Shown here: one piece after another, positions 1 through 10,800 of the stretch
Layout of the letters: every line of letters begins with the position of its first letter
Position numbering within the stretch: the stretch's first letter is position 1
Assembly (NCBI RefSeq): GCF_000002075.1
Contig: NW_004797880.1
Span: forward strand, 375,941-439,940
DNA: 64,000 nucleotides
Direction of reading: 5' to 3'
From: Aplysia californica
Taxonomy: Eukaryota > Mollusca > Gastropoda > Aplysiida > Aplysiidae
Made by a program: the position numbers and the translations under genes
Notes under the pieces: generated by a model
Database searches by the model: none
Told to the model about the DNA's origin: nothing
The model's input: the letters and a program-made list of their open reading frames with translations, nothing else

Positions 1-27
1 GTGTGTGTGTGTGTGTGTGTGTGTGTT
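1..27. repeat. (GT)n microsatellite at the window edge
   Basis: The first 27 bases are an alternating GT run that continues past the left edge. No gene context is visible. Confidence 0.95.
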
Positions 28-239
28 GGTAGAAATATTAGCACTATTATAAGCATTAGTAATAAGCCAAGCAATGTTCTTTATTGCCGGGCAATATTAT
101 TATGTGATTCACACTCCAGGGAGGAAATGATAATTTAGATTTTATTGAACCTGGAAAACCCAATGAGTCGACCAAATCTTCCATCGAAATGCCAGAGAGC
201 GTATAAATGTTTTGAGCTAATGAACCGTATCAATGTTTG

Positions 240-345
240 TTTCTCTTTGGTTTCTTTGCTTGTTTGTTCGTTTATTTGTTCGTTTATTTGTTTGTTTGTT
301 CGTTTATTTGTTTGTTTGTTCGTTTGTTTGTTTGTTGGTTGGTAT
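240..345. repeat. degenerate (TTTG/TTCG)n tetranucleotide repeat
   Basis: A run of TTTG and TTCG units with scattered changes. It produces low-complexity reading frames on both strands that are not genes. Confidence 0.9.
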
Positions 346-2099
346 TTAGTGGGGGTGGGTTGGGTTTTTTCTTTTGGGGGAGGGGGTTGTATTGTTAAAC
401 AAAATTTCACCTATTACATTTTAGCATTTGAAACAAGTGTCGTTGCTCTTGGCTGCTGTTGCTGTTAAGGATTTATCCCATACATTTCGGGACCTGACAC
501 ACTCTCTAATAAAGTATTACTGCGCACTACACAGTGATTCACCCTTGTGAGAGAAAAAAAACCTCTCGATCAAGATCAATATAAACGTATGCTCCTAGAT
601 CTAGAAGGTTGCACAAGTTAAGGTAGGCATCAGAGTGAGGAAGAAATGAATTAACGGGCGACCGACCGGTGGGGCTGATTGTGCCAGACTATTTGTCGTT
701 TCTGAAATCTCAGTCATTTTGTAGATTCTACCTACGCGATATTTTCTTGCAAAAGTCATGCTCCCTCAGGGTGGGTTTTCATTAAGTTTTTAAAGTACAT
801 TATCATGTATTTCTTACACCTCTTTCCAGATGCGTAGGCATAGACCAGTAGGTGCTTGCGTGTGTTCTCCAATATTGTTTTTCTGCCTTTTCTTTTTCTT
901 TTTTCCTTTTTTTGGTGTAATTTTAGTTTTTAGTTTTTGTTGTTCCGTTTTTTTTAAACCGGTGTACATCGGAATTTTTGGAGATGTAAAAAAGACTTTT
1001 TTAAGAAAAGAAAATATATCATGTTTTGTTGAAAACTCTCTCTTGAATGAACATAATTATTGTTATCTTGTTCGTATAAACATCGATGGAAATGTCTCAG
1101 CAACGAAGGAGTTAAAGTCTTTTCCACAGCTACAGCTCGGCATGAAATCTGATAGTTAGGGAACCTGTATTTGAAACATGGCCGGTATATCATTATCATT
1201 CTAACGATGGGCTACGGCTCTCAAATTCATATACGTGGTATATTTTGTCATTTGTATTTTAAAGGTATATTTATATGGTACAATAATTCAGTTTTAGCCC
1301 AAATGATTATTACCCTAACCCTAACACAAGCCTGCCTTAACCCTACACCCCCAACCCTACCCTAACCCAAACCACTTAAAAGTTACTACCTGTATCGATA
1401 TTCCAACACTCTTGGGGTCAAAATCAGAGTCAAATATATCTCCCTTAACAGACACCTTGTTGTAAAATGTCTTACTAGTTCAACAAAACAGACTGGAGAC
1501 CTTAGTCTGTCGTTCTTCCTTCCGTTGACAAACCCTTACACACTTACATTTACACCTAACCTTCTGGTCGAGCAGGGCAAAATCCCGGCCGTCTTTGACC
1601 TAAGCTTAAAGTAAGTTGAGGGCTCTTTTCGAAACTGTAACTGTAAGGTAAATGTGTTTCGAAATAACCATTATTTCACCTGTCGCTGCTGGTATTTTGA
1701 GAATGTTTTTTACAAATAGCGGATTTTTGGGTGCTATGTTGTTTTAAAACTAGAACAAGACGCTATCAAAAGTATCAGTCAAAATCTGGTCCTTCCCCCA
1801 CAGTGTTGAAGATATAGGCCAGTTGTACCCCACCCTGCCCCAAGCCTACACGCTTGGGATCTGGGTCCAGTTATTCAAAACATCCAGCCTGCCTGTCGTC
1901 CATATAATACTAAGACTCAAGAAATGGCCCTAACTCAGGTAGGCTAAGAATGTACCGTAACAATATTTGGTTCAAGCGTTCTCTGTTGGAATATGTATCG
2001 CTAAATATAAATCACATCACTTTTTTCACAAAATCACGTATAATTTCTACTTACCGATTAGCCATTAACTCCTCCAAAGTTTTAGAAGAGGCTGTAAGG
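346..2099. other. gene-free stretch
   Basis: AT-rich intergenic DNA. The reading frames are short, uninterrupted only by chance and without recognisable motifs. Apart from a telomere-like patch near 1311-1372 I see nothing here. Confidence 0.6.
1311..1372. repeat. short interstitial telomere-like CCCTAA repeats
   Basis: Several CCCTAA and degenerate CCCTAC units occur within 60 bp. A second small patch lies at 15827-15857. These match the metazoan telomere unit TTAGGG but are far too short to be a telomere. Confidence 0.6.
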
Positions 2100-2209
2100 T
2101 ACACAGGTGTATGCGAGGCGGCCATTAAAAGCGCGAGTCGTTTCCTGGTTCGCGTTGGTTGGTTGCGTCGTTTGGATCAGAACCGTGTCGCGGCGAAGGC
2201 AGCACACAG
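2100..2209 (+). other. CpG-rich patch ending in a splice donor (possible unrecognised exon)
   Basis: This roughly 110-bp patch has about a dozen CpGs in otherwise CpG-poor DNA. It ends in CACACAG followed by GTGAGT, a strong 5' splice site on the plus strand. It lies at the end of an 87-codon open frame (1950-2213) that resembles nothing I know. It could be a first or 5'UTR exon of an unseen gene, or chance. No matching downstream exon was convincingly found before RPL19; 6729-6758 also has AG and GT borders but no recognisable protein. Confidence 0.25.
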
Positions 2210-2286
2210 GTGAGTTAATCCAAATGGTGGTATCGATACCGGACCTTTGTCCGTTGACAGATTGACGTCACAGCGATCGTGACAAG

Positions 2287-2580
2287 AGAGAGAGTGAGAG
2301 AGAGAGGGGGGTGAGAGGGAGAGAATGAGAGAGAGAGAGAGGGGGGAGGATGAGAGAGAGAGAGAGTGGGGAGAGGGAGAGGGGGGAGAGAAAGGGTGGA
2401 GAGAGAGAGAGAGAGAGAGAGGGGGGGGATTAGAGAGTGAGAGAGAGAGGGGGGGGAATGGGGGAGGGAGAATGACAGAAAGAGAGGGAGAGGGAGAGAG
2501 AGAGGGGGGAAAGAGGGAGAGAGAGACACGGGGAGAGAGAGACGAGGAGAGAGAGAGAAGGGGGAGAGAGAGAAGGGGGA

Positions 2581-2641
<61 letters not shown>

Positions 2642-2670
2642 AGAGAGAGGGGGGGGAGAGAGAAAAATTG
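2287..2670. repeat. (GA)n polypurine tract of about 390 bp
   Basis: Almost pure purine on the plus strand: GA dinucleotides with GGGG interruptions and very few pyrimidines. The Arg/Glu and Ser/Leu-Pro open frames across it are low-complexity artefacts. Such tracts can form triplex (H-DNA). Confidence 0.95.
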
Positions 2671-2784
2671 GTAATGTAATAACTTAACAACATACTCCTA
2701 TACAACGTTGGAGCTTGAAGTCACATTCCATATAACATAAAGATATCTGTTTTCTGAAAATGCTGAGAATGTCTTTATTGCGCG

Positions 2785-2833
<49 letters not shown>

Positions 2834-2957
2834 GCGCGCACGTGCGCGCTCGCGCATACACACACACACACATGCATACACAGGCACACACACACACATA
2901 TATGCATACACACGCATACACAGACACATACACACACACACACATACACATACACAG

Positions 2958-2994
<37 letters not shown>

Positions 2995-3028
2995 TATGCA
3001 TGTACACGCATACACAAGTACACACACA

Positions 3029-3087
<59 letters not shown>

Positions 3088-3170
3088 ATGCATGCATGCT
3101 TACACATGCATACACAAGCACACACACACACAAACACACACACACAAACACACCCACACGCACGTGTACG
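2785..3170. repeat. composite (CA)n / (CG)n / (CT)n array
   Basis: A (CA)n run passes into an alternating CG run at about 2820-2855, then further CA arrays, a (CT)n block at about 3031-3062, and CA again to about 3170. Alternating purine-pyrimidine with CG is the classic Z-DNA-prone composition. Long His/Thr and Cys/Val frames here are not genes. Confidence 0.95.
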
Positions 3171-4421
3171 CGCGCGAACACTTTCATTTTGATTCAGTAA
3201 TAAAAATTACTTCATTGACATATGATGATAATCATTTAGCGCTTAGAAAAAGTAAAACATACTTACTGAAACAACAAGACGGGGGATGTAGTCCTGGGAC
3301 TAGTATAAGAAAATGTTAACAGAGCAAAAAAGAAATAAAAATACAAATTCGGTTTTTAAAATACCGATAGAATGTGTTTTCTGTTTATTTGTTTGTTTGT
3401 TTGTTTGTTTGTTTGGGGGTTGTTGGTTGTTGTTTTTTTGGTTATGTAGTAATTTGGTTGGTTGGTTGGTTGGTTGATTGGTTTTTAATCATTTTCTCGA
3501 AACGGCTTCAGGGTACTTTAGTTTTTTTACAGCTTCAATTTCTTAGCGAGATTCTGTTCCTCAAACTGCTTTTGATGTCCCTTTTTGTAATATTGCTTAG
3601 AAAGGATTTAATGTTTTCACATTCCATGAAAAATTATTGTTGCCAGTGGCCTTAACTTAAATTTAAGCAGACCCAACCAAACTGAAGAATGAATACAAGA
3701 CAAGTACAAGTATCGATATTGTCGCGAATCGACACAACAGTTACGCACATCAATAGGCAAAGGTACGCGGTGCGACGTCAACCACGAGCCAGTCTCTCTT
3801 TCTCTCTCTCTCTCTTGGTCTCTCTCTCTCCCTCTCGCGTCATGGCTTGTGTACGACAGTGGAGGGCGCATTGATATCGTTATCGCCACCTACAAGCAAG
3901 AGGTGGTGTTTGCCCTCCATGATAAACCAAAATTCTGCCAGGTGTGGCTGGAGGAGAGCGTAATAGATTAGATACCGTAACTGTGTTCGTTTTTATTCCT
4001 CCTATGAGTACAGCGAAAAAAAAGGCAATTTGGAAAATGTATGTGTACACGTGTGTATTTCGTGTATGTCCAGCCGTTAATCTATTACATCATGTAGATC
4101 TACATGTGTATATACGTACTTAGTCCTGTAAACTGAGACGTAGTTTTTATTTTTACATTGTATTGTTGGTTTGGGATTTATTAGACCAAACTTAACAATG
4201 TCACGATACAACTTCCGCAGTATTATGTGTGTGTGTGTGTGTGTGCGTGTTTTGTTTGTTTGTTTTTTCCCGAGGGGAGCACGGGCAGCTGTGTATGGCA
4301 GCACTGGGTAATTACTATACTACTAGACATTATTATAATTAATAATACTCTTAATACCTCTTTGTCTGGTCTTCTCATAGCTCTTATTCTTTGTTGCCTT
4401 TTTCTCCCCCCCCCCCCTCAC

Positions 4422-4426
<5 letters not shown>
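3171..4426. other. gene-free stretch with small simple repeats
   Basis: Intergenic DNA holding small (TTTG)n, (TTGG)n, (CT)n and (GT)n patches near 3385, 3460, 3800 and 4227. No coding signal is recognised. Confidence 0.6.
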
Positions 4427-4459
<33 letters not shown>

Positions 4460-4462
4460 ATG

Positions 4463-4506
<44 letters not shown>
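4427..4506. repeat. (GA)n microsatellite
   Basis: An 80-bp purine run of GA units preceded by a poly-C run. It has the same composition as the tract at 2287. Confidence 0.95.
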
Positions 4507-4508
<2 letters not shown>

Positions 4509-4824
4509 TTTTTAATCTCTTCATGCGCTCATTTCCCCTTATTACAGAAATTATTGGAGGGGGACACACACATATGTATTGCATGCATTGTTATCTTGCA
4601 TAACATTTTTACACTATCCAAAAACCCTTTTTCTCCCTGCATCTCCATAAAATTATCTTAATCCCCTTTTTTTCAGAGAACCTAAGCTGATCTTGGGTGT
4701 CACCGCAGGATTAATAAATTGTGTGACCAGTTGATCTTTTTCTTTTCCCCAAGAATAAAGATAAGATAAAGCTTTTTTTTAGACCCCCCCCCCCCTTCCC
4801 TATGCTGTATGAATAGTAGCCCAT

Positions 4825-4968
4825 CAATAGGCTTCCCGGGAAGCTGAGAATGTTTCGGAGTGTTCTATGGTCTGCTGGGGTAATAATATAGCGTAAAGCG
4901 CATAGAGCCTGCTGCTGAGCGGGGATAGGCGCTATACAAATGCTATCTATTATTATTATTATTATTAT
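4825..4968 (+). mobile_element. SINE family E, 3' half
   Basis: This matches the 3' half of the tRNA-headed element at 9838-10162 (read on the minus strand). Both share a GGGAAGCTGAGAATGT core, a CTGGGGTAA segment, a TAAAGCGCATA-like stretch and an ending in ATTATT repeats. Only the 3' part is present, as expected for 5' truncation or decay of a retroposed copy. Confidence 0.65.
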
Positions 4969-6785
4969 GTGTCTTTTTATTCCAGGAGACAAGAATACAA
5001 GTATTTGTAGAGGTCTATACTAATACTATGTGACCAGTCGACCCCCCCCCCAACCCAAATCGCTCTCGTTTCTGTCGTCTTGTCTTCATCTTTGCGTGTC
5101 TGGACAACGGGCTGGATTTAATTTTCATTTTAAAACAGTTTACCCATTTTGGGACAAAATTCAGTTATTGATTCCATCTGTCATTTTAAAACAGGGTGCA
5201 CGTTTCTGCCGAAGTCTGGTATCGATACCTTAATAAATAAGGCGGGGAGAGTGTTTTGAAGATATTCAAAGTGACTGGCCGTTGAAATGCAAAGATGTGA
5301 GGTTTGGGCTCTCCTGGACATTGGAGGAAACTGGATATTAATATTATTACTGTCTTTTAAAATAAAACCACAGCGAGTGCCAGGCGACGAGTAGCTGCTT
5401 CAAACTGCCAGTACATTTTGTCTTGTAATCGCAGTGTGTGAGTCGTGTAGACCTGATCAATGATAGTACATAACAAGATGTACTATCATTGACCTGATAT
5501 AAGAATTCATTAGCTCTTGTACTGTGCATCGATATATCTATCTCTGCCTTTACTTCCATCATTCATACGTTGTTTTATTTTTGCTTTTCTTGTACATGTA
5601 GTTCTGTTGGGGGGGGGGGGTGTTTTTTAAAAAAAGAAATAGTCTAGGCCAGCACTTACCGCCATTAAAAAAGCCCTCATTTTGTTGTCTTTGATATCAT
5701 TTATTTTTCAAGACAGGCCAAGGAATCAGTTCATTGAAATCATCTTTAGCTATGATTGATCATGTGCTGATATAAATCCCGGCACAAAAATGGAGAGATA
5801 GAAGAACGTATAGAACTTGTTAAATGTTAAGATGGATACCAATACCAAGGCTTTGTCTATGGTCACTACTCACTACATCATATGTACGTACATACATGTA
5901 CTATACTATAAATAATCACAATGACTATGATTGAAGAAAAATAAAATCTGGTCTCACTATATAATTTTTCATTCAAATTGTTTGTATTTGTGATGTGATT
6001 CATGTTGCTCTTAATTGTTGTGTTAAGTTTTAATTAAGTATATATGTACTGAACCGTTCACCAATGAGCGCTGAAATTTATAAACGTCTTGTTTTGCCAG
6101 TTTTGGATTTTCTTCATGAGTGTTTTGAATTTATGTTTCAATCCTCGCTTTCATTTAATTTTGGTGAGTAAGTTATACCAAAAATATTATTTTAATTCAA
6201 TCAAACTCAAACAAAATGTAAACGTGTCTACTTAAAAATTTAAAAAAATCATTTCTGAATCAAGAGCTTTTAATTTATAAATCTGAGACACACTGTAGGC
6301 TTAGCCTCTATGCTGTTTTACTCATCATTATAATGGTTCTTCGGACTCGGACTTGTTATTTTTTCTTTCTCCTTTGGGTGCCGTAAGTCTTTTCGGCTGT
6401 GTAGTTCAGTAGTTCCGACAAGCTTACTGAAATTGGTAACGAATATCTTTTTGAAAATCCAGCCTTGTACCGGTACTATACTATAACTTACTAGATCTAT
6501 AAGTAAAGTAAATTGTGTTTAAATGTGTCGATAAGCCAAGTGCAAACCAAAAACATACAATATTTATCAAAAATTAATCAAAGTGACAAAAACAAGATTT
6601 TTGTGACTGAAATACATGTGTTATTTTCACGGTTACTTCCCTTGACACAGTTTAACAGTCGTGAGCCGTTTTTCCCTTCCCTATGTAATTTTCATTGTTA
6701 CTGCCCTTGACACAAGTTTGATCCCCAGCTGATCATGTTCATCTTCAATGGAGTTCAGGTACGTGTTACATGTACTACGTTTTAA
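4969..6785. other. gene-free stretch
   Basis: AT-rich intergenic DNA. Apart from a small perfect inverted repeat at 5457-5492 and short homopolymer runs I see no feature. Confidence 0.6.
5457..5492. repeat. perfect 14-bp inverted repeat with 8-nt loop
   Basis: TCAATGATAGTACA at 5457-5470 is followed by eight bases and then its exact reverse complement at 5479-5492. It is too short for a typical animal pre-microRNA. It may be a chance palindrome or an end of a decayed element. Confidence 0.8.
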
Positions 6786-6956
6786 TTTTAGTAAGTGTTT
6801 TACGGCACTTGCAACACAATAAGGTCATATAGGTGCCAAAGATTAGAAGTGTTACGAGAGAGTAACAAACACAATAAAGGAGAGATAAGGACGACAGGTG
6901 TTTGATGGGAAAGAAGTTAGAAGCAAACCACACCAGAGCACCCACCAACCACCCTC
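6786..6956 (-). mobile_element. SINE-like repeat family B
   Basis: A full-length copy (about 170 bp) read on the minus strand. The family consensus runs from a GGTGGTTGG-like start through TTTGCTCCTTCTTTCCTATC, a TTGTTACTCTCTTGTAACA segment and ATCTTCGGCACTTATATGAC, to a GTGTTGCAAGTGCTGTAAAA end with CTTACTAAAAC. No tRNA promoter boxes are visible. It sits downstream of RPL19 in the same orientation as that gene. Confidence 0.85.
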
Positions 6957-7414
6957 ACATTACTACATGTAAATGTAGTAGTCAATACGTCCTTCTCTTC
7001 CTCCTCGTGCATAAGGCAATGACAGCCGTGTTCGATAGTCTGATAGATGTGAAGCACTGGACACGACTTGGTATTACCAACTCTATCAGCCGCAACCCCC
7101 TCCCAACTCAGTCACAGTGAGTGGCACCTATTAATCCCAACAAACCTCACCTTGTTCATGACCTAAATTGTGTCTGAAGGTGTACCGGTAGTAGTGTACA
7201 ACTGTCAAGCATGTTAGTGGAAAATAAAACATGGCTCGATCTCCGTGATGTTGAGCGTAGAGTTGAACCTACCATTACCATACAAATAATACAATAACCA
7301 AATATTGCAGATTTTGGTAAGCACTAAATTAAAAAATCTGCCTCAAGGCCATGAAAAAATGAATATTATTTTCTATTTTTTACACGAGTGCTCTCTCAAT
7401 ATGGAAATACCAAA

Positions 7415-7624
7415 TAGAGGTGTTACAAGAGAGTAACAAACACAAAAGGAGGGGAGATAAAGATGATAGACGTTTGATAGAAAAGAAGCAAGAAACCACA
7501 CCAGAGCACCCGCCAACCACTCACTTTCACAAGAGAGTAACATGCACAAAAGAGTAAAGGAAGATACATGTTTGATATGAAAGAAGGAGCAAACCACACC
7601 AGAGCCTGGCAACCACCCACACAG
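7415..7624 (-). mobile_element. two truncated family B repeats in tandem
   Basis: Two partial family B copies follow one another (about 7415-7523 and 7528-7624). Both are on the minus strand and both lack the 3' tail. They start about 90 bp past the RPL19 poly(A) signal. Minus-strand open frames here (such as 7373-7612) are readings of this repeat and not genes. Confidence 0.8.
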
Positions 7625-7728
7625 TGGCAGTATAGGGAGCCCAAGGTCTCAAACACATTAGCCATTAAAATTGAACATACACACAAATGAAACAACTCAT
7701 GTATAACAAGAACATTACATCATAAAAT

Positions 7729-7734
7729 TTTATT
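7729..7734 (-). terminator. RPL19: RPL19 polyadenylation signal AATAAA
   Basis: The plus strand reads TTTATT, which is AATAAA on the coding strand. It starts 7 bases past the RPL19 stop codon. This implies a very short 3'UTR of roughly 25-35 nt, as is common for ribosomal protein messages. Confidence 0.85.
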
Positions 7735-7741
7735 GAGAAAC

Positions 7742-7856
7742 TTATTTCTTGGCCTCCTCAATGTTCTTAAGCATTTCCTCCCTCTTGAGAGCAATGCGCT
7801 CCTCACGTCTGATACGAGCGTCCTTGACCTTCTTTCTGCGGGCCTCGGCCTGGTCG
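7742..7856 (-). CDS. RPL19: RPL19 coding exon 6 (C-terminus)
   Basis: The acceptor is CTACAG before CGACCAGGCC. It encodes (S)[20 protein letters not shown] and ends EEAKK then TAA. This is the long charged C-terminal helix of eL19. Confidence 0.96.
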
Positions 7857-10800
7857 CTGTAGACGAGGGAAAAAAAGACAACATTAACCAATTTGCATAG
7901 AAAAGCAATGACATTCTCGTCAAGAGGTCTAGACTTCAGGAAAAACATAAAAAGAACATTGCAAAAGCAAACCAGTGACAGACAAAAGCACAACAGCAAA
8001 TTGTACTGAACTCTGAAAAATCAATCTCGGCCAATAAAGGAAGGGGGCTAGACATAATTTTCTTTGCCCTGACAGTTCAAAGAGCATTTTTCTTGACAGT
8101 TTTCTTCTTACAGACCAATGTACTTAAAAATAAAGTCATCACCCATCCCAAAAACACATTTCAGATCCAATTACAGGTAATGTGACTGATAGAGGGGATG
8201 AGACTAGACAAACAGGCAATATTATCAAACAAATCACAAATGAAAGGTGAGGGAGAAAAAAAGACCACAAAAAAACTTTGGTTCAGATTCACATCCATAA
8301 CAAGTAAACAAATTGAATTTTCAGACATAACAATCAAACAGATGTTGCTGTTTCTTGCTCAAACTTGAAAGAAAGGAAGAAAGGAGAAAACAATGATTAT
8401 GATCATTGGAACAAATAAAATCTCAAATATAAGGGGGTGCTTCTTTGGGATACACATAGCAGGGATCACAGTGAAATTTTTCGCCAACCCTTGAACTTCG
8501 ATGGTTGATCCCATTAGGGATTTCAGTAAATATTGCACCCCCCCCCCCCCCCCATCAGTTTAAAAAATGCAAAATAAATTATGAACTACTGTTCATGACT
8601 TTCTTTCCTCCCCCCAAGCCTTCGTCTCTGGTCCACGATAGGCCGAGCTTAGTCGAATCTGCAGATCGCGGGGCGGAACAACAGCAGAGCACATTTTGGG
8701 AAGTTCTCGCAATTGCAGAAAACTGATCCCTGATACAGCCTATATATAAGCTGGCACCCTGCAATCCCCCACCTTATTAAGGCTACTCCTATTTCGCAAC
8801 AGTAATAAAGTAATTGACCTCTAGAATTTAAGAGTTTCACTACCCCATTTTGGCATCTTTGTCGCTCAGTTGTATCTGTGTGCTCAGTGACAGCATTATA
8901 GCATACCACTACCACTGTATAAATTTCAGGCTATTATCTTAATTTAGTACAATAGATATTCTGGAAAAAAAGAATGCCAGTCCCTGGTTTTGGTCTAAAG
9001 AGTACTAGAACAACGGAGTTAACTTTACATGGCTACAGGGTAGTAGGGTTGGGCTTATGCAATAATTAAGGCCGAGGCCAAACCAAATTATCACAAAAGA
9101 TGAGAACGCCTGTCAATTTCAGTTAAACAGATGCATACCCCCCCCCCCCCAATCTTTGTGAATCGGGGGACCAAGGTTGATAAGATGCCTTGCGACTTTG
9201 TTCAACTTGCTTCACCACCTTCGGCTTCAGGAGGATTCACAACTACATCTTTTCATCCAGTTTAGCCTAGTTTTTTCACCCCTCCGTGCCGAACAACAGT
9301 TTACTAGTGTATAAATCATAAACTACATAATCAGGACCCCCCCCCAAATCCTTGTGAATTCCTGCTTAGATACGACCTACATAATTATAGATCTGGGCGA
9401 TTCATTGGATCTTGATTCTACTTAATGTAATAAGACGTTGTGTCCATTCACTTCGTCACATTTGGCCTTCGGAAGGTCTAAAATCTAGATTCTAGCCAGC
9501 AACTGTCGCTTAGAGGCTAAGACACGTAAACAAAGTACGATAGAGTAGCAAACTGTTCACCTTGCTTTTTTAGTGTTTGGGCTACACATATAAGCTCAAA
9601 TAGGGTCACCCGAAATACAACGCAAATGAAAAAATGGGTGAAGGACTGAATAAAATGAGCAGAACAAACAGAAAACATACCTGAGGAGCTTGGACCTGGC
9701 CTGCTCGGCCTTCCTCTTGTGGATGAACTCCATAAGGACACGCTTGTTTTTGAAGCCATTACCTTTGCACTTCATGTACAGCTCACGGTACCTGCCATTA
9801 CAGGAAAATCAACCAGTTAATTGCACTTCTAGCTTGGCAGTAATAATAATTGCATATTTATATTAGCACAAATCCACAATACGCTTATGCACTTTACAAC
9901 CATTGTTACCCCAGGAGACTAGATCACACTAAGACATTCTCAGCTTCCCGGGATGAAAACACCTGGTAAAACACTCACAAACTGTCAAGATCGTTTCTTG
10001 TCTAAAGCCAGATACCCTTCTCACTTGAGTGAAGTGAAGAAAAATGCATTTAGAGTGCCTTTCCATAAGGACATGCCTGTCCCCCAACCGACAGGATTCG
10101 AACAAAGAACTTACTGTTAGAGATTCCGGTAGCTTAACCACTTACTAGACCATCAATGCTAAAGACATCACGTAAAATGGGGTAAAAAAAAAAGTCAAAC
10201 GTGAATAAATAGTAAATGATGACTATTTTCTCTTCACAGACATTCCAGATTTTGGTTCTCAAGAAATGTTTTTAAAAAAAGATCTTTTTTACCATTTAGA
10301 AAAATACATCAAACACTTTTACCAAAGAAAAACAACCCACCCACACAACCTTTCATTGATTAGTGTGCACAACACAAGCATGTGTGTGTACCTGACGAAA
10401 GGTACAGGATGATGCTTTTGAGAAATTCCATTTTATAACTTCTGGTACAAAAGTCATGCCTGAACATATAAAAAATGTTTGTTTTTTAAAAGGTAGATAA
10501 GGTGCGGAAACAAAGTTTTGAGAATATCTTACATTTGAGCCAATACATCAAATTTCGCGGAAAAAGCGATTTGCAACACAATCCGAAAAACTGACATCCA
10601 CAACACCTTGGACTGTTTGCCCCCGACACCGAGAGTAAAGGCTTACTGGCCACAAAGTCGGAACAATCGCTGACCTAGTTGCCTATGTACACATTAACAA
10701 CCACTAACCAGATCTGAAATTACGAACGATAAAGGCAGAATAACTTACAAATGCTTGTCAATCTTTTTGGTCTCCCTGTACTTCCTGAGCAGCCGACGAA

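Noticed and set aside
2325-3319. Long Arg/Glu, His/Thr, Cys/Val and Ser/Leu open frames
   Set aside because: They are translations of GA, CA, CG and CT simple repeats on both strands and in several frames.
6729-6758. 30-bp AG-to-GT segment reading LIMFIFNGVQ
   Set aside because: Splice-like borders only; no gene context, no family match and no partner exon.
7373-7695. Minus-strand frames containing ALVWF..FLSN..YLPSF
   Set aside because: The same peptide recurs in frames at 36k, 37k, 53k, 55k and 57k because all read the family B repeat.
8090-8140. Possible C/D snoRNA in RPL19 intron 5 (C-box-like GTGATGA on the minus strand)
   Set aside because: No properly spaced CTGA D box and no terminal stem were found.
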